A DNA stretch of 64,000 nt, taken from Nemertoderma westbladi (taxonomy: Eukaryota > Xenacoelomorpha > Nemertodermatida > Nemertodermatidae). A program made the position numbers and the translations under genes. Below, piece after piece: positions 1 through 10,480 of the stretch (position 1 is its first letter; each line of letters begins with the position of its first letter). The stretch lies in assembly GCA_032718475.1 (NCBI GenBank), contig JAUCBJ010008747.1, positions 62,001 to 126,000 on the forward strand, given 5' to 3'. The notes beneath the pieces were generated by a model. It searched no databases and was not told where the DNA came from. It saw only the letters and a list, made by a program, of their open reading frames with translations.

Positions 1-2249
1 TGAGTTCTAAAGAATCGCTTTTAGTGGGTGAGTTCTAAAGAATCGCTTTTAGTGGGTGAGTTCTAAAGAATCGCGTTTAGTGTGTGAGTTCTAAAGAATC
101 GCTTTTAGTGGGTGAGTTCTAAAGAATCGTTTTTACGGGTGAGTTCTAAAGAATCGCTTTTAGTGGGTGAGTTCTAAAGAATCGCTTTTAGTGGGTGAGT
201 TCTAATGAATCGCTTTTAGTGGGTGAGTTCTAGAGAATCGCTTTTAGTGGGTGAGTTCTAAAGAATCGCTTTAGTGGGTGATTCTAAAAATCGTTTTGGG
301 TGAGTTCTAAAGAATCGCTTTTAGTGGGTGAGTTCTAAAGAATCGCTTTTAGTGGGTGAGTTCTAAAGAATCGCTTTTAGTGGGTGAGTTCTAAAGAATC
401 GCTTTTAGTGGGTGAGTTCTAAAGAATCGCTTTTAGTGGGTGAGTTCTAAAGAATCGCTTTTAGTGGGTGAGTTCTAAAGAATCGCTTTTAGTGGGTGAG
501 TTCTAAAGAATCGCTTTTAGTGGGTGAGTTCTAAAGAATCGCTTTTAGTGGGTGAGTTCTAAAGAATCGCTTTTAGTGGGTGAGTTCTAAAGAATCGCTT
601 TTAGTGGGTGAGTTCTAAAGAATCGCTTTTAGTGGGTGAGTTCTAAAGAATCGCTTTTAGTGGGTGAGTTCTAAAGAATCGCTTTTAGTGGGTGAGTTCT
701 AAAGAATCGCTTTTAGTGGGTGAGTTCTAAAGAATCGCTTTTAGTGGGTGAGTTCTAAAGAATCGCTTTTAGTGGGTGAGTTCTAAAGAATCGCTTTTAG
801 TGGGTGAGTTCTAAAGAATCGCTTTTAGTGGGTGAGTTCTAAAGAATCGCTTTTAGTGGGTGAGTTCTAAAGAATCGCTTTTAGTGGGTGAGTTCTAAAG
901 AATCGCTTTTAGTGGGTGAGTTCTAAAGAATCGCTTTTAGTGGGTGAGTTCTAAAGAATCGCTTTTAGTGGGTGAATTCTAAAAAATCGTTTTTAGTGGG
1001 TGAGTTCTAAAGAAATCGATTTTAGTGGGTGAGTTCTAAAGAAATCGTTTTTAGTGGGTGAGTTCTAAAGAATCGCTTTTAGTGGGTGAGTTCTAAAGAA
1101 TCGCTTTTAGTGGGTGAGTTCTAAAGAATCGTTTTTAGTGGGTGAGTTCTAAAGAATCGTTTTTAGTGGGTGAGTTCTAAAGAAATCGATTTTAGTGGGT
1201 GAATTCTAAAAAATCGTTTTTAGTGGGTGAGTTCTAAAGAAATCGATTTTAGTGGGTGAGTTCTAAAGAATCGCTTTTAGTGGGTGAGTTCTAAAGAATC
1301 GCTTTTAGTGGGTGAGTTCTAAAGAATCGTTTTTAGTGGGTGAGTTCTAAAGAATCGTTTTTAGTGGGTGAGTTCTAAAGAAATCGATTTTAGTGGGTGA
1401 GTTCTAAAGAATCGTTTTTAGTGGGTGAGTTCTAAAGAAATCGATTTTAGTGGGTGAGTTCTAAAGAATCGCTTTTAGTGGGTGAGTTCTAAAGAATCGC
1501 TTTTAGTGGGTGAGTTCTAAAGAATCGCTTTTAGTGGGTGAGTTCTAAAGAATCGTTTTTAGTGGGTGAGTTCTAAAGAATCGTTTTTAGTGGGTGAGTT
1601 CTAAAGAAATCGATTTTAGTGGGTGAGTTCTAAAGAATCGTTTTTAGTGGGTGAGTTCTAAAGAAATCGATTTTAGTGGGTGAGTTCTAAAGAATCGTTT
1701 TTAGTGGGTGAGTTCTAAAGAAATCGCTTTTAGTGGGTGAGTTCTAAAGAATCGTTTTTAGTGGGTGAGTTCTAAAGAATCGCTATTATGGGTGAGTTCT
1801 AAAGAATCGCTTTTAGTGGGTGAGTTCTAAAGAATCGTTTTTAGTGGGTGAGTTCTAAAGAATCGTTTTTAGTGGGTGAGTTCTAAAGAATCGCTTTTAG
1901 TGGGTGAGTTCTAAAGAATCGCTTTTAGTGGGTGAGTTCTAAAGAATCGCTTTAGTGGGTGAGTTCTAAAGAATCGCTTTTAGTGGGTGAGTTCTAATGA
2001 ATCGTTTTTAGTGGGTGAGTTCTAAAGAATCGCTTTTAGTGGGTGAGTTCTAAAGAAACGCTTTTAGTGGGTGAGTTCTAAAGAATCGCTTTTAGTGGGT
2101 GAGTTCTAAAGAGTCGTTTTTATGGGTGAGTTCTAAAGAATCGTTTTTAGTGGGTGAGTTCTAAAGAATCGTTTTTAGTGGGTGAGTTCTAAAGAATCGC
2201 TTTTAGTGGGTGAGTTCTAAAGAATCGTTTTTAGCGGGTGCGTTCTAAA
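1..2249. repeat. 28-bp satellite array, about 80 copies, open at the left window edge
   Basis: The stretch is built from a 28-bp unit containing GAGTTCTAAAGAATCGC followed by TTTTAGTGGGT. Copies from about 300 to 960 are identical, whereas both flanks contain variants (CGTTTT for CGCTTT, and a 29-bp form with AAATCGATT). The array starts at base 1 and so probably extends beyond the window; it ends in degenerate copies near 2,249. No open frame or splice-site relation was seen. It lies downstream of the last visible kinase exon, so it may be intronic. Confidence 0.97.
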
Positions 2250-4100
2250 TAACTGAACACCAAATAATATATGATACTGTAGCTTTTACTTGATATTTAT
2301 TAATACTTTTATTAATATTATTAATTTTTGTAGTGAAATAAATGGCATACTATATGAAGTTACTGCACAACAACATATATAGCAAATAAACCAGCAGAAA
2401 AAGCAACGAATTCGACAAAATATTTTATTCAGAAAGACAAAAGGATCAACAAAATGAAGTTAGATGTATTGAGCGCATTCTAATCACCAGTGTAACAAAC
2501 TAATTACAGCGAGATAATTAATAATTAATTATAACATTTTCGGTAGATGAATAATTGAGAAACGTTAAAAAACACAAGAGAATTATATATTGTGCAAAAA
2601 TAATATAACAAAAAGCGTCAATGTTAAAATCTCATATTTCCTTCTATAAGGAATACTAAAGGCCTAAATAATGAGAATAATAATGTGAAATTTCAAATAA
2701 AATAAAAAAATCGGAAAAAATTAATAACCAAACAATAAATTATATCAAGAAATTAACATTTAAAAAAGCACCTTAATGTTTGTGTGGAGTATGCCTACTG
2801 TATTTTATACGCATATATTTAATTATAATATTTTTTATATTTTTTATTTTCCATACGCAACTATAAGAAATATACTGTATCAATACTGAATACAAATAAA
2901 CTCGAGAATATTTATCAAATAAGGCTCCTTGGAAAGAAAGCGAATGGTGTCTCATCTTCGACTAATGAAGGACTTCCTATAACATTCTATATAAGGACGT
3001 TGAACTTAGTTAGCCCCACTGTTGTAGTTATTGAAGGCTGAATTTTAATCTTGTTAATGTTATTGGAGTACTGTACAACTGCTGTTGGTATGGACACTAG
3101 TAGGCCCCGAGCTCGTGAAAAAAGAGGGCCACTGTAATCCAAACCGAAATTTTTTATACTACATTCTTGCGCATGCGCATAAATAATTGCGTAGGATTTT
3201 TAAATTCGGAAATAAACCAACTAAAATGACCCGACCATAAGTCAGCGCAGATTCTATTCATTCTTCGTAATAAAAGCTTATTGTAGAATTTATTTAATTA
3301 TTCTGGAATTTCAGGAATTCATAAAAAAGTGTCTTAAAAAAGTTTTGTTTGGCTTATATTATACCAATGTAAGTAAATAATTGATCAATAAACACCCGAT
3401 CAGCTTAATATATTTTTTATATTTTAACTTAATTTTTTTTTTATTGTTTACGTTTATATTTATTTTCTATATATACAGGACAAGAAGGAAATATTAACTT
3501 CTTAAACTTACAATACACTACAGGACTCGCCTTCAGAAACCCAACCTGGAAAACCGGTGGTCAACAGAACAGATTCCTAGTTACAAATTTCACGGCGCAT
3601 GGGTACCATCACAAATTATTCTGCAACCCCACCCCGTTCCACATAATCTCGATAACTGCCGCTGTAAACTATGTTCCACCTCCGGAATCTTAAGGTACCA
3701 CGCTCTACAGTGTCCGCAATGCCCCTCAATCGCGTCTCTACCACACAGCTTTTACTATTTTTACAAATTTAATTTATAAATCATTTGTGTGTCTCTCTGT
3801 ATATATTTTATAATGTTAACCATTTTACTCGGTTTGGGGGTGTATCTATTCCAATTAATACTCAATATATTTTTTCAAACTTTTGTGCGCATTAACTAGG
3901 TAATATAGCATAAAATACTAAAGGATGAAATTCTAATAAAAGTACCGCGTAGTAAAGGAGTAACGTAGGCCTAGACATTCAATAAAAAATATCAGCCTCC
4001 AAAAACTCAGTGTTGAGTTAAGTACAACGTCATGAATAAATAGAATGTTCTAGAATTCCTTAGTTTAAAAACGTCACCGGGTACTGTATTATCGATTAAC
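2250..4100. other. AT-rich stretch without recognised gene (probable kinase intron)
   Basis: No exon of the diacylglycerol kinase could be recognised here, although its C-terminal part must lie further left. The sequence is AT-rich. A slightly more GC-rich island around 3,500-3,740 has no frame I recognise. Nothing else is supported. Confidence 0.5.
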
Positions 4101-4227
4101 CTCCCTCTCTGACCATCATCCTGGAGGTGTTTTTGTGGAGTATTCGAATAATCCCAGGGGCCTGCAACCACGCCTCTCCGTCCACCTGTACCGGCACGCA
4201 TTCACTACCAACGATAGTTATACGCAC
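4101..4227 (-). CDS. Diacylglycerol kinase exon 16: accessory domain, C-terminal part
   Basis: The translation [20 protein letters not shown], followed by a [12 protein letters not shown] stretch, is the conserved end of the accessory half of the kinase. The acceptor is a T-rich tract ending in CCAG at 4,228-4,229. The donor is placed at GTTAAT (4,100), which leaves one base; an alternative donor GTCAGA lies 14 bases earlier. Exon 15 ends on a codon border, which fits this start. The next exon is outside the window or unrecognised. Confidence 0.88.
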
Positions 4228-4320
4228 CTGGACAAAATATATATAAACTAAAATAATTAAAGGCGTAAGGATCCGTGTAAAGTCATGTACAAGGACACGT
4301 TGCCGGTGACGCACTTTCCC

Positions 4321-5223
4321 ACGGTAACCAACCTGTTGACAATGAGCTACCATGGTAACCAACCTGTTAACATGGAGCTACGCTGCTACCATGGTAACCA
4401 ACCTGTTGACATTGAGCGATCCTGCTACCATGCTAACCAACCTGTTGACAATGAGCTACCATGGTAACCAACCTGTTGACATTGATCGATCCTGCTACCA
4501 TGGTAACCAACCTGTTGACATTGAGCGATCTGTTACCATGGTAACCAACCTGTTAACATTGAGCTACCATATTAACCAACCTGTTGACAATGAGCTACCA
4601 TTGTAACCAACCTGTTGACATTGAGCGATCCTGCTACTATAGTAACCAACCTGTTAACATTGAGCTACCATGCTAACCAACCTGTTGACAATGAGCTACC
4701 ATGGTAACCAACCTGCTGACATTGAGCGATCTGCTACCATGGTAAACAACCTGTTAACATTGAGCGATCCGGCTACCATGGTAACCAACCTGTTGACATT
4801 GAGCGATCCTGCTACCATGCTAACCAACCTGTTGACAATGAGCTACCATGGTAACCAACCTGTTGACATTGAGCGATCCTGCTACCATGGTAACCAACCT
4901 GTTGACATTGTGCGATCCTGCTACCATGGTAACCAACCTGTTGACATTGAGCGATCTGTTACCATGGTAACCAACCTGTTAACATTGAGCTACCATATTA
5001 ACCAACCTGTTGACATTGTGCGATCCTGCTACCATGGTAACCAACCTGTTGACATTGAGCGATCCTGCTACCATAGTAACCAACCTGTTAACATTGAGCT
5101 ACCATGCTAACCAACCTGTTGACAATGAGCTACCATGGTAACCAACCTGCTGACATTGAGCGATCTGCTACCATGGTAAACAACCTGTTAACATTGAGCG
5201 ATCCGGCTACCATGGTAACCAAC
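4321..5223 (-). repeat. Array of 39/31-bp units made from the exon 15 / intron 15 junction, about 26 copies
   Basis: Read on the minus strand, each unit contains GATCGCTCAATGTCAACAG, which is the end of exon 15, followed by GTTGGTTACCATGGTAGCAG, which is the start of intron 15. The genuine junction at 5,224/5,223 is the right-most copy; about 25 further copies follow into the intron. Shorter units lack the GCGATCCTGC part. The unit contains the palindrome TTACCATGGTAA. A longer period of 434 bp is visible (for example 4,641 and 5,075 start the same string). The small open frames on the plus strand here are by-products of the repeat. Confidence 0.95.
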
Positions 5224-5510
5224 CTGTTGACATTGGGCGATCCTGTGGTGCTGTAGACGTATAACCCGACTTGCCGCCATCTGCACGGAACTGAACACGG
5301 CGACAACCTCCAACAATTTGTCGTCGTAAGCTGGAGTGTCGAAGGTTTCGTCGGCTCTGGTACCCCAGAAGTTAATCCCCCCCATATAGCTGTTGATGTT
5401 CAGTATAACGATGCCTTGTAACTGTGGCAACGGGATCCGATGGCCGTCGCATTCCAGAATCACGCGTTGCTCCAGGTTACGGAAAGTTCGGTGGAGTAAC
5501 TCCCTTCCGC
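5224..5510 (-). CDS. Diacylglycerol kinase exon 15: accessory domain
   Basis: The frame reads [17 protein letters not shown], then ECDG, an [12 protein letters not shown] stretch, and [18 protein letters not shown] ending in LQHHRIAQC. This is the core of the accessory domain, with the conserved GG-NFWG and LQHHRIAQ motifs. The acceptor GCTAG is at 5,511-5,512 and the donor CAACAG/GTTGGT at 5,224/5,223. Entry with two bases fits the single base left by exon 14. Both borders are next to junction-like arrays, at 4,321-5,223 (donor side) and 5,513-5,722 (acceptor side). Confidence 0.95.
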
Positions 5511-5512
5511 CT

Positions 5513-5722
5513 AGCAACGGGAACACATAAGCGTTAGTAACGGGAATATAAGTGTTTGTAACGGGAACACGTAACTGTTAGTATTGGGAACACGCAACTG
5601 TTAGTAACGGGAACACGTAACTGTTAGTATTGGGAACACGCAACTGTTAGTAACGGGAACACGTAACTGTTAGTAACGGGAACACGTAACTGTTAGTAAC
5701 GGGAACACGTAACTGTTAGTAA
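5513..5722 (-). repeat. 23-bp array with branch-point motif, at the 3' end of intron 14
   Basis: The minus-strand unit reads GTTCCCGTTACTAACAGTTA plus three further bases and occurs about seven times, with two diverged copies nearest exon 15. It contains TACTAAC, the ideal branch-point sequence, followed by AG. In the copy next to the exon, TACTAAC (5,533-5,539) lies about 22 bases before the AG used by exon 15, a normal branch-point distance, so the array extends the true 3' splice region. Confidence 0.85.
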
Positions 5723-5725
5723 CAA

Positions 5726-6974
5726 CATAATAAATTTCGTTCAAATACAATAACATGTACCGGACACGTAAAATAAGTTATATAAAACTAGAGACGGGCC
5801 TAGCGTCCCGTGAAGCAAGTCGTAGGAGACAGTTCGAGTCAAGTAAAAGCTTTTTGTTCTGTCTGATAATAAATTAGTGTGAGGGTAGTCCCGGTGGTGT
5901 ACGAGAAATTTTCTAGACAACTTCAAACTATAATTATTATGTTGTAATCATCTAATGAATTATAAAAGCTGTTGTGATTATAGAAGATAGATAGCAGTTA
6001 GCGAAATGATTATTTTATTCTATCGGATAGAGTAGTCTGAGTCTCAGAGAGGAGTCGAGGTGTCAATTGATTAATAACAATAACAGCAGTTGTCATGAAT
6101 TCAATACAATCGCGCACAAGAAGTGATAAGACAAATTCGTTCTTATTTTTGTAATAAATAAAACAAGTTGAGATGTTTCAATGTAAACCGCGATTAACAA
6201 TTTACACTGTTCAATGTAAACCACGATATTAATTAAATACAACAATTATATTATTATTATAACAGATTTTTATATTTCAAACTATAATGTTAGCCTTATG
6301 GAGAATCATTATGAGTATTATGAGTAAATATTCAGCCTTAAGCATACAGCCTCCACAGTATTAATGTTGGCACAAAGATTTCAAAATAAAACAATAATTA
6401 GATGAGAGCTAGAGAGCACAGTACAATCAATAGTAGCCAACACACTGTGTAACTAACAGTCATTTATTTTGCACGCCAATTAATTAACCTAGCAGAGTTA
6501 GTATAACCTTGTAGATTTTCCCATAGGATGCATTGGGAAGAGTTATTCAGCTGAGACTGTAATAGCCAGCTAAACCAGTTAATGTTTGCTTACTGTCTTT
6601 TTAAGACAACCGAACGCGGTTTATATTAACAAATACGCGAAGGGCGGGAAATTTAAACCATATAAGGAAATTAAATAATATAAAATAATTAAACTGATTT
6701 TGATATTGTTATTATGATTTGAGTTCCTGACTCTACTGTCCCACCCTTGTGTCGGCGTTGGCCAGCAAGATGGACGGCGATGCTTCCTCCCCAACGAATG
6801 ATAATGAACGAACGAAAGTGATAATACTTGGCACAAAAAGTAATTCTTTGTTAATTGGCCCTTCCTATTGAATGCATTACCAGGCCATCTCTATACATTT
6901 TTCATAAGTAATAGACAATGAGTTAGTGCGTTTAGAAGGACCTTTTTCTAAGTGACCAAAAAATATGATTTAAA
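5726..6974. other. Part of intron 14, no gene seen
   Basis: AT-rich intronic sequence without a recognisable exon. A string AATAAAACAAGTTGAG followed by TTTCAATGTAAACC (about 6,158-6,190) recurs in similar form at 8,297-8,330 on the other side of the Penelope-like element, suggesting copies of one repeat family or a flanking duplication. Confidence 0.4.
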
Positions 6975-6987
6975 ATGAAATAACCGA

Positions 6988-7022
6988 GTATATTTCGGGC
7001 AACAGCCCTTTATCAACTCAAT
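6988..7022 (-). ncRNA. Hammerhead-ribozyme-like relic in the tail of the Penelope-like element
   Basis: The minus strand reads TTGATAAAGGGC, loop TGTT, GCCCGAAAT. This matches the hammerhead plan of a CUGAUGA box, stem II and a GAAA box, and Penelope-like elements are known to carry hammerhead motifs in their terminal regions. Two core bases differ from the consensus (C3 to U and G8 to A), and stems I and III are not clear, so it is likely inactive. Confidence 0.35.
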
Positions 7023-7502
7023 TCAACTGCATGCAGGTGTAAAGTACAGAAGTACATACAGGACTAAACTACTACAGGCTAAACTACTACAGGACAGTCT
7101 GTGATTCCTTACCGGTAAGTGGTGGGTTGCATGCAACCCCCCCCCCCCCCCCCCTGTTTTTGCTTCCTATTGGTAGGTGGTACGGCTGTCTAAATTACTA
7201 CTAAATTGCACCAAATGGATAGAACTGAACATAATATACATTTGGACTAAAGCTACTGTATAAAAATGTGTGCAAAATAACTCAACTAATGCCCCCCCCC
7301 CCCCCCCCCCCGTTGTACTCTCTCTGGCTGTGTGCTTTGGGGTGCGTGGGTGTATATACCGTGCGTGCTGTGTCTACTGTATGTTTTGTGTAAGTGCCTA
7401 ACTGGTGTGCCATGTGCCTACGCGTAGTTGTATGCGGTTACCATCCTCTATCGTATTCTGAGGGGTGTTGTATGTTTATATCTGACCATGGACCATGCCT
7501 GG

Positions 7503-8290
7503 CTAGGTATAGTGTGCCGCCACGGAGCTCCTTCGTGATTTGTTATTGTTTCGTACCGCGTTTCTGTGTGCCATTGTGCGTATCCTAATGGGTTTATATG
7601 TTTCGCCTATGTATCTCTCGTTGCATAAATTGCACGTAGTTTGGTAAATTACGTTCTTTTTTGTGCAGTTGCGTGTACCGTTGGAACATGTGTAACATAT
7701 TGTGTTAGGTAGTTTGGGGCATTTGGGTTTGTTAGGCCGTGTTTGTATTAATATATCTTTTAATTTCCGTCCCGGTGTGAACACAACCCTGGTGGTTCTA
7801 GAAAACGGTGACCTTCTAATTATCTCCTTTACCTTCTCGTTGAAGTGGGGGGAGTATGATTGGGTGTTTCGGTTGATTGTCTGTTGTGGGTGGAGTACGT
7901 TGTGAAGGGATGTGGTGTGCGGGTGAGTCAGATTGGGTGATGAGTCTATTGACCACTGCTGGAGGGTAGTTGTTTTGGTGGAGTAACTGTCTGGTGGTTT
8001 GTATGGCGTGTTGCTTGGCGTCTGTTGTAGAGCTGTGTAACATCGTTTTATGTATTAGGTTCCTAGCCGTATTAAGTATCACTGACTTCGGGTGGTGGCT
8101 ATTGTAGTTCAGTATGATACCAGCGTTTGTGGGTTTTCTGTACGGTTCTATGTCTATGGTTCCTTGGTCATTGACTTTTGTGTACACGTCTAAAAATGCT
8201 AGTCCGGTGTAAGTAAGTAATTTTGTAAGTAAGTGCCAGGTGGTGTTTTTATCATTGTGCCGATGGAAATTTTCGTGCTTTGGGGCTACT
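7503..8290 (-). pseudogene. Penelope RT thumb and GIY-YIG endonuclease fragments
   Basis: The fragment from 8,290 to 7,816 includes LAFLDVYTKVNDQGTIDIEP and RKPTNAGIILNYNSHHPKS, typical of the end of the palm and the thumb of Penelope-like RT. Downstream, in a different frame, VIYQTTCNLCNERYIGET is the core of the GIY-YIG nuclease (YQTTC and YIGET), preceded by the C-x2-C zinc-like pattern seen in this family. A frame break separates the two parts, and no start is present. It is a dead copy. Confidence 0.8.
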
Positions 8291-8699
8291 TTTCGAAATA
8301 AAACAAGTTGAGAAGTTTCAATTTACACAGCGATTTCACAAGTACCCATAGAAATCTATTTTCATGGTCCATGCAAAATTTCATCAAACTCGTTAGCGCC
8401 GTTTTTGCTCTAGGTCTGTAGCCAGTAGCCAGTAGTCAGATCGTAGTCAATCGTATAAAACAGATACACCCGGACGGGTTGAATACACATAAACTTTAAA
8501 CTGAAAGATAATTTAAGGCAGGTTATGCAAAAGTATAATATGCAATAATAGCGCAAGCTATCATACAACTCTAATACCACTAACTATATAATACTAACCT
8601 ACCCTATACTAGACACAAAGTGGGGCCTTCGCGCAGCACGTGACTTAAATTTAATTTAAGTACTAATTCGAAAGTATTACTGTATTAGCAAATTTTAAG

Positions 8700-9102
8700 C
8701 AGATTTCGCCTAATCACTTTTTACCTCTTTCATTTCTATTCAGACATTTCTGACTCTAGCGGTATAGTGAGAACTGAAGATGGATTAGGGTCTCCAGCCC
8801 CACAAAGACACAGCCTATGGATGAATAGTACTTACGTACATCGGCCAAGTTTCATCTTGAATAACGGATAACGAAATGAGAGACGGATCTCACTTTCAGA
8901 AATTTCGTCGTATAGCGGCAGACCGATTAAATCCCCCCCCCCCCCCCCCCCCCCACAAAGACGCAGCATGTGGTCCAGAATATATGGCAAGATTCAGCTT
9001 AAAAACTGATTAAAATCAATGAGACGGGAGAATCTATTCACTTTCAGGCATAAAGTAGTCCTATAGCGGGTGACTGTTGAACTGATTTTCAACAAAACAA
9101 AT
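8700..9102. repeat. Diverged units of a roughly 150-bp repeat family
   Basis: Recurring phrases such as CCAAGTTTCA, CACTTTCAGA and TCTAGCGGCAGAC appear at about 8,757, 8,910 and 9,063 with strong divergence, and continue into the better conserved 315-bp repeats that follow. A similar phrase appears near 55,740. Function is unknown. Confidence 0.55.
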
Positions 9103-9790
9103 TTTCAACTTGGCAGCTTTAAATTCGACAAAGTTATAAGCATGTCAATATCATAACGACGACAACGATTTCACTTTCAGACATTTGGCCCTCTAGCGGC
9201 AGACTGGAGAACTGCAGATGGATTCGCCTCCTTTGAAAGTCACAGCTAATGGTCTAATACATATCTGCCAAGTTTCAGCTTAAACGGATTAAAAGCAAAG
9301 AAATGGGAGGGCATTTAATGTTTAGACATGTGGCCCTCTAGCGGGAGACCATTGCACTGATGGTGTCTGAAAGTCTCTCAAAAATCTCAGCTTTAGCTCA
9401 TATTGATACCTACAAATTTTCAACTTGGCAGCTTTAAATCCGACAAAGTTATTAGCATGTCAAAATCGTAACGACGACAACGATTTCACTTTCAGACCTT
9501 TGGCCCTCTAGCGGCAGACTGGAGAACTGCAGATGGATTCGCCTCCTTTGAAAGTCACAGCTAATGGTCTAATACATAACTGCCAAGTTTCAGCTTAAAC
9601 GGATTAAAAGCAAAGAAATGGGAGGGCATTTAATGTTTAGACATGTGGCCCTCTAGCGGGAGACCATTGCACTGATGGTGTCTGAAAGTCTCTCAAAAAT
9701 CTCAACTTTTGCTCATATTGATACCTACAAATTTTCAACTTGGCAGCTTTAAATCCGACAAAGTTATTAGCACGTCAAAATCGTAACGAC
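9103..9790. repeat. 315-bp direct tandem repeat, two copies and a partial third
   Basis: The string CTTGGCAGCTTTAAA recurs at 9,109, 9,424 and 9,739, spaced exactly 315 bp, with the material between nearly identical. The third copy stops after about 55 bases, at the start of the ACG microsatellite. Each unit contains two diverged versions of the CCCTCTAGCGG family. Confidence 0.92.
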
Positions 9791-9916
9791 GACGACGACA
9801 ACGACGACGACGACGACAACGACGACGACGACGACGACAACTATTTGCATAAATTGACCCACCCCCTAACAGTGTCAATTCGCTAAGGCTCCGCCAACTT
9901 CGTGGCTCGCCCCAAC

Positions 9917-9948
<32 letters not shown>

Positions 9949-10047
9949 CAACGACGACGACGACGACGACAACTATTTGCATAAATTGACCCACCCCCTA
10001 ACAGTGTCAATTCGCTAAGGCTCCGCCAACTTCGTGGCTCGCCCCAC
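9787..10047. repeat. (ACG)n microsatellite with a 131-bp duplicated segment
   Basis: Runs of GACGAC separate two copies of a segment that begins AACTATTTGCATAAATTGAC and ends TCGTGGCTCGCCCCA. The copies start 131 bp apart (9,842 and 9,973). The arginine-rich minus-strand frame here is a by-product of the microsatellite. Confidence 0.9.
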
Positions 10048-10159
10048 AATCCTAACAAGACCAGTTGCATTTATGCATATTATGCATTTTATGCATATAC
10101 TGTAATGACTTTGCCAAACATTATTTTTGTAATATAATTAAACACAGCTGGTTCCGGTC

Positions 10160-10480
10160 ACCAACTCCATCAGCTGGAGACAACACATGACAAACGCCGA
10201 GCTTTATGGTACAATACCACCGGTATCAACCACCCTCCGTGGACGCAGATTCAGTGGGCACTGCTGGCGAAGTAAAGACGAGGTCATACCAGATCTACTT
10301 TTCTGGCAACCAATTCTTGGAAAGCGTAGTCGTGGACGACCGGCCATAACATATATAGATCAACTTGAAAGGGATACTGAACTTGGGAGAAACGAAATTG
10401 CGACAACTATGGAGAATCGGAAAGCCTGGAAGGATCTCATTTCCTCTGTCCGAGTTCGCTCGACCTAGTAGTAGTAGTCC
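10160..10480 (+). mobile_element. 3' fragment of a non-LTR retrotransposon
   Basis: The plus strand encodes ELYGTIPPVSTTLRGRRFSG, then H-C-W-R-S-K-D, RGRPAITYIDQLERDTEL and RKAWKDLI, the conserved C-terminal end of LINE reverse transcriptases with the RRxxFxGHCWR motif. It ends with CTCGACCTAGTAGTAGTAGT, a TAG-repeat tail. It is strongly 5'-truncated and lies antisense to the kinase. A closely similar fragment is at 29,256-29,583. Confidence 0.85.

Larger units (their letters stand above)
6975..8295 (-). mobile_element. 5'-truncated Penelope-like retroelement
   Basis: On the minus strand, the end of a Penelope-type reverse transcriptase (8,290-7,816) is followed by a GIY-YIG endonuclease region (7,784-7,503) and a non-coding tail with two poly-C tracts. 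RT followed by GIY-YIG on one strand is diagnostic for Penelope-like elements. The RT palm core is missing, so the copy is 5'-truncated. It sits in kinase intron 14, in the same orientation as the kinase gene. Confidence 0.85.

Noticed and set aside
1-2249. Possible CRISPR-like array
   Set aside because: The 28-bp repeats follow each other without spacers, and the window is clearly animal DNA.
4285-5110. Plus-strand frames encoding NQPVDIERS-type repeats
   Set aside because: They are the reverse reading of an array derived from a kinase splice junction.
9735-10070. Arginine-rich minus-strand frame
   Set aside because: Product of the (ACG)n microsatellite and the 131-bp duplication.
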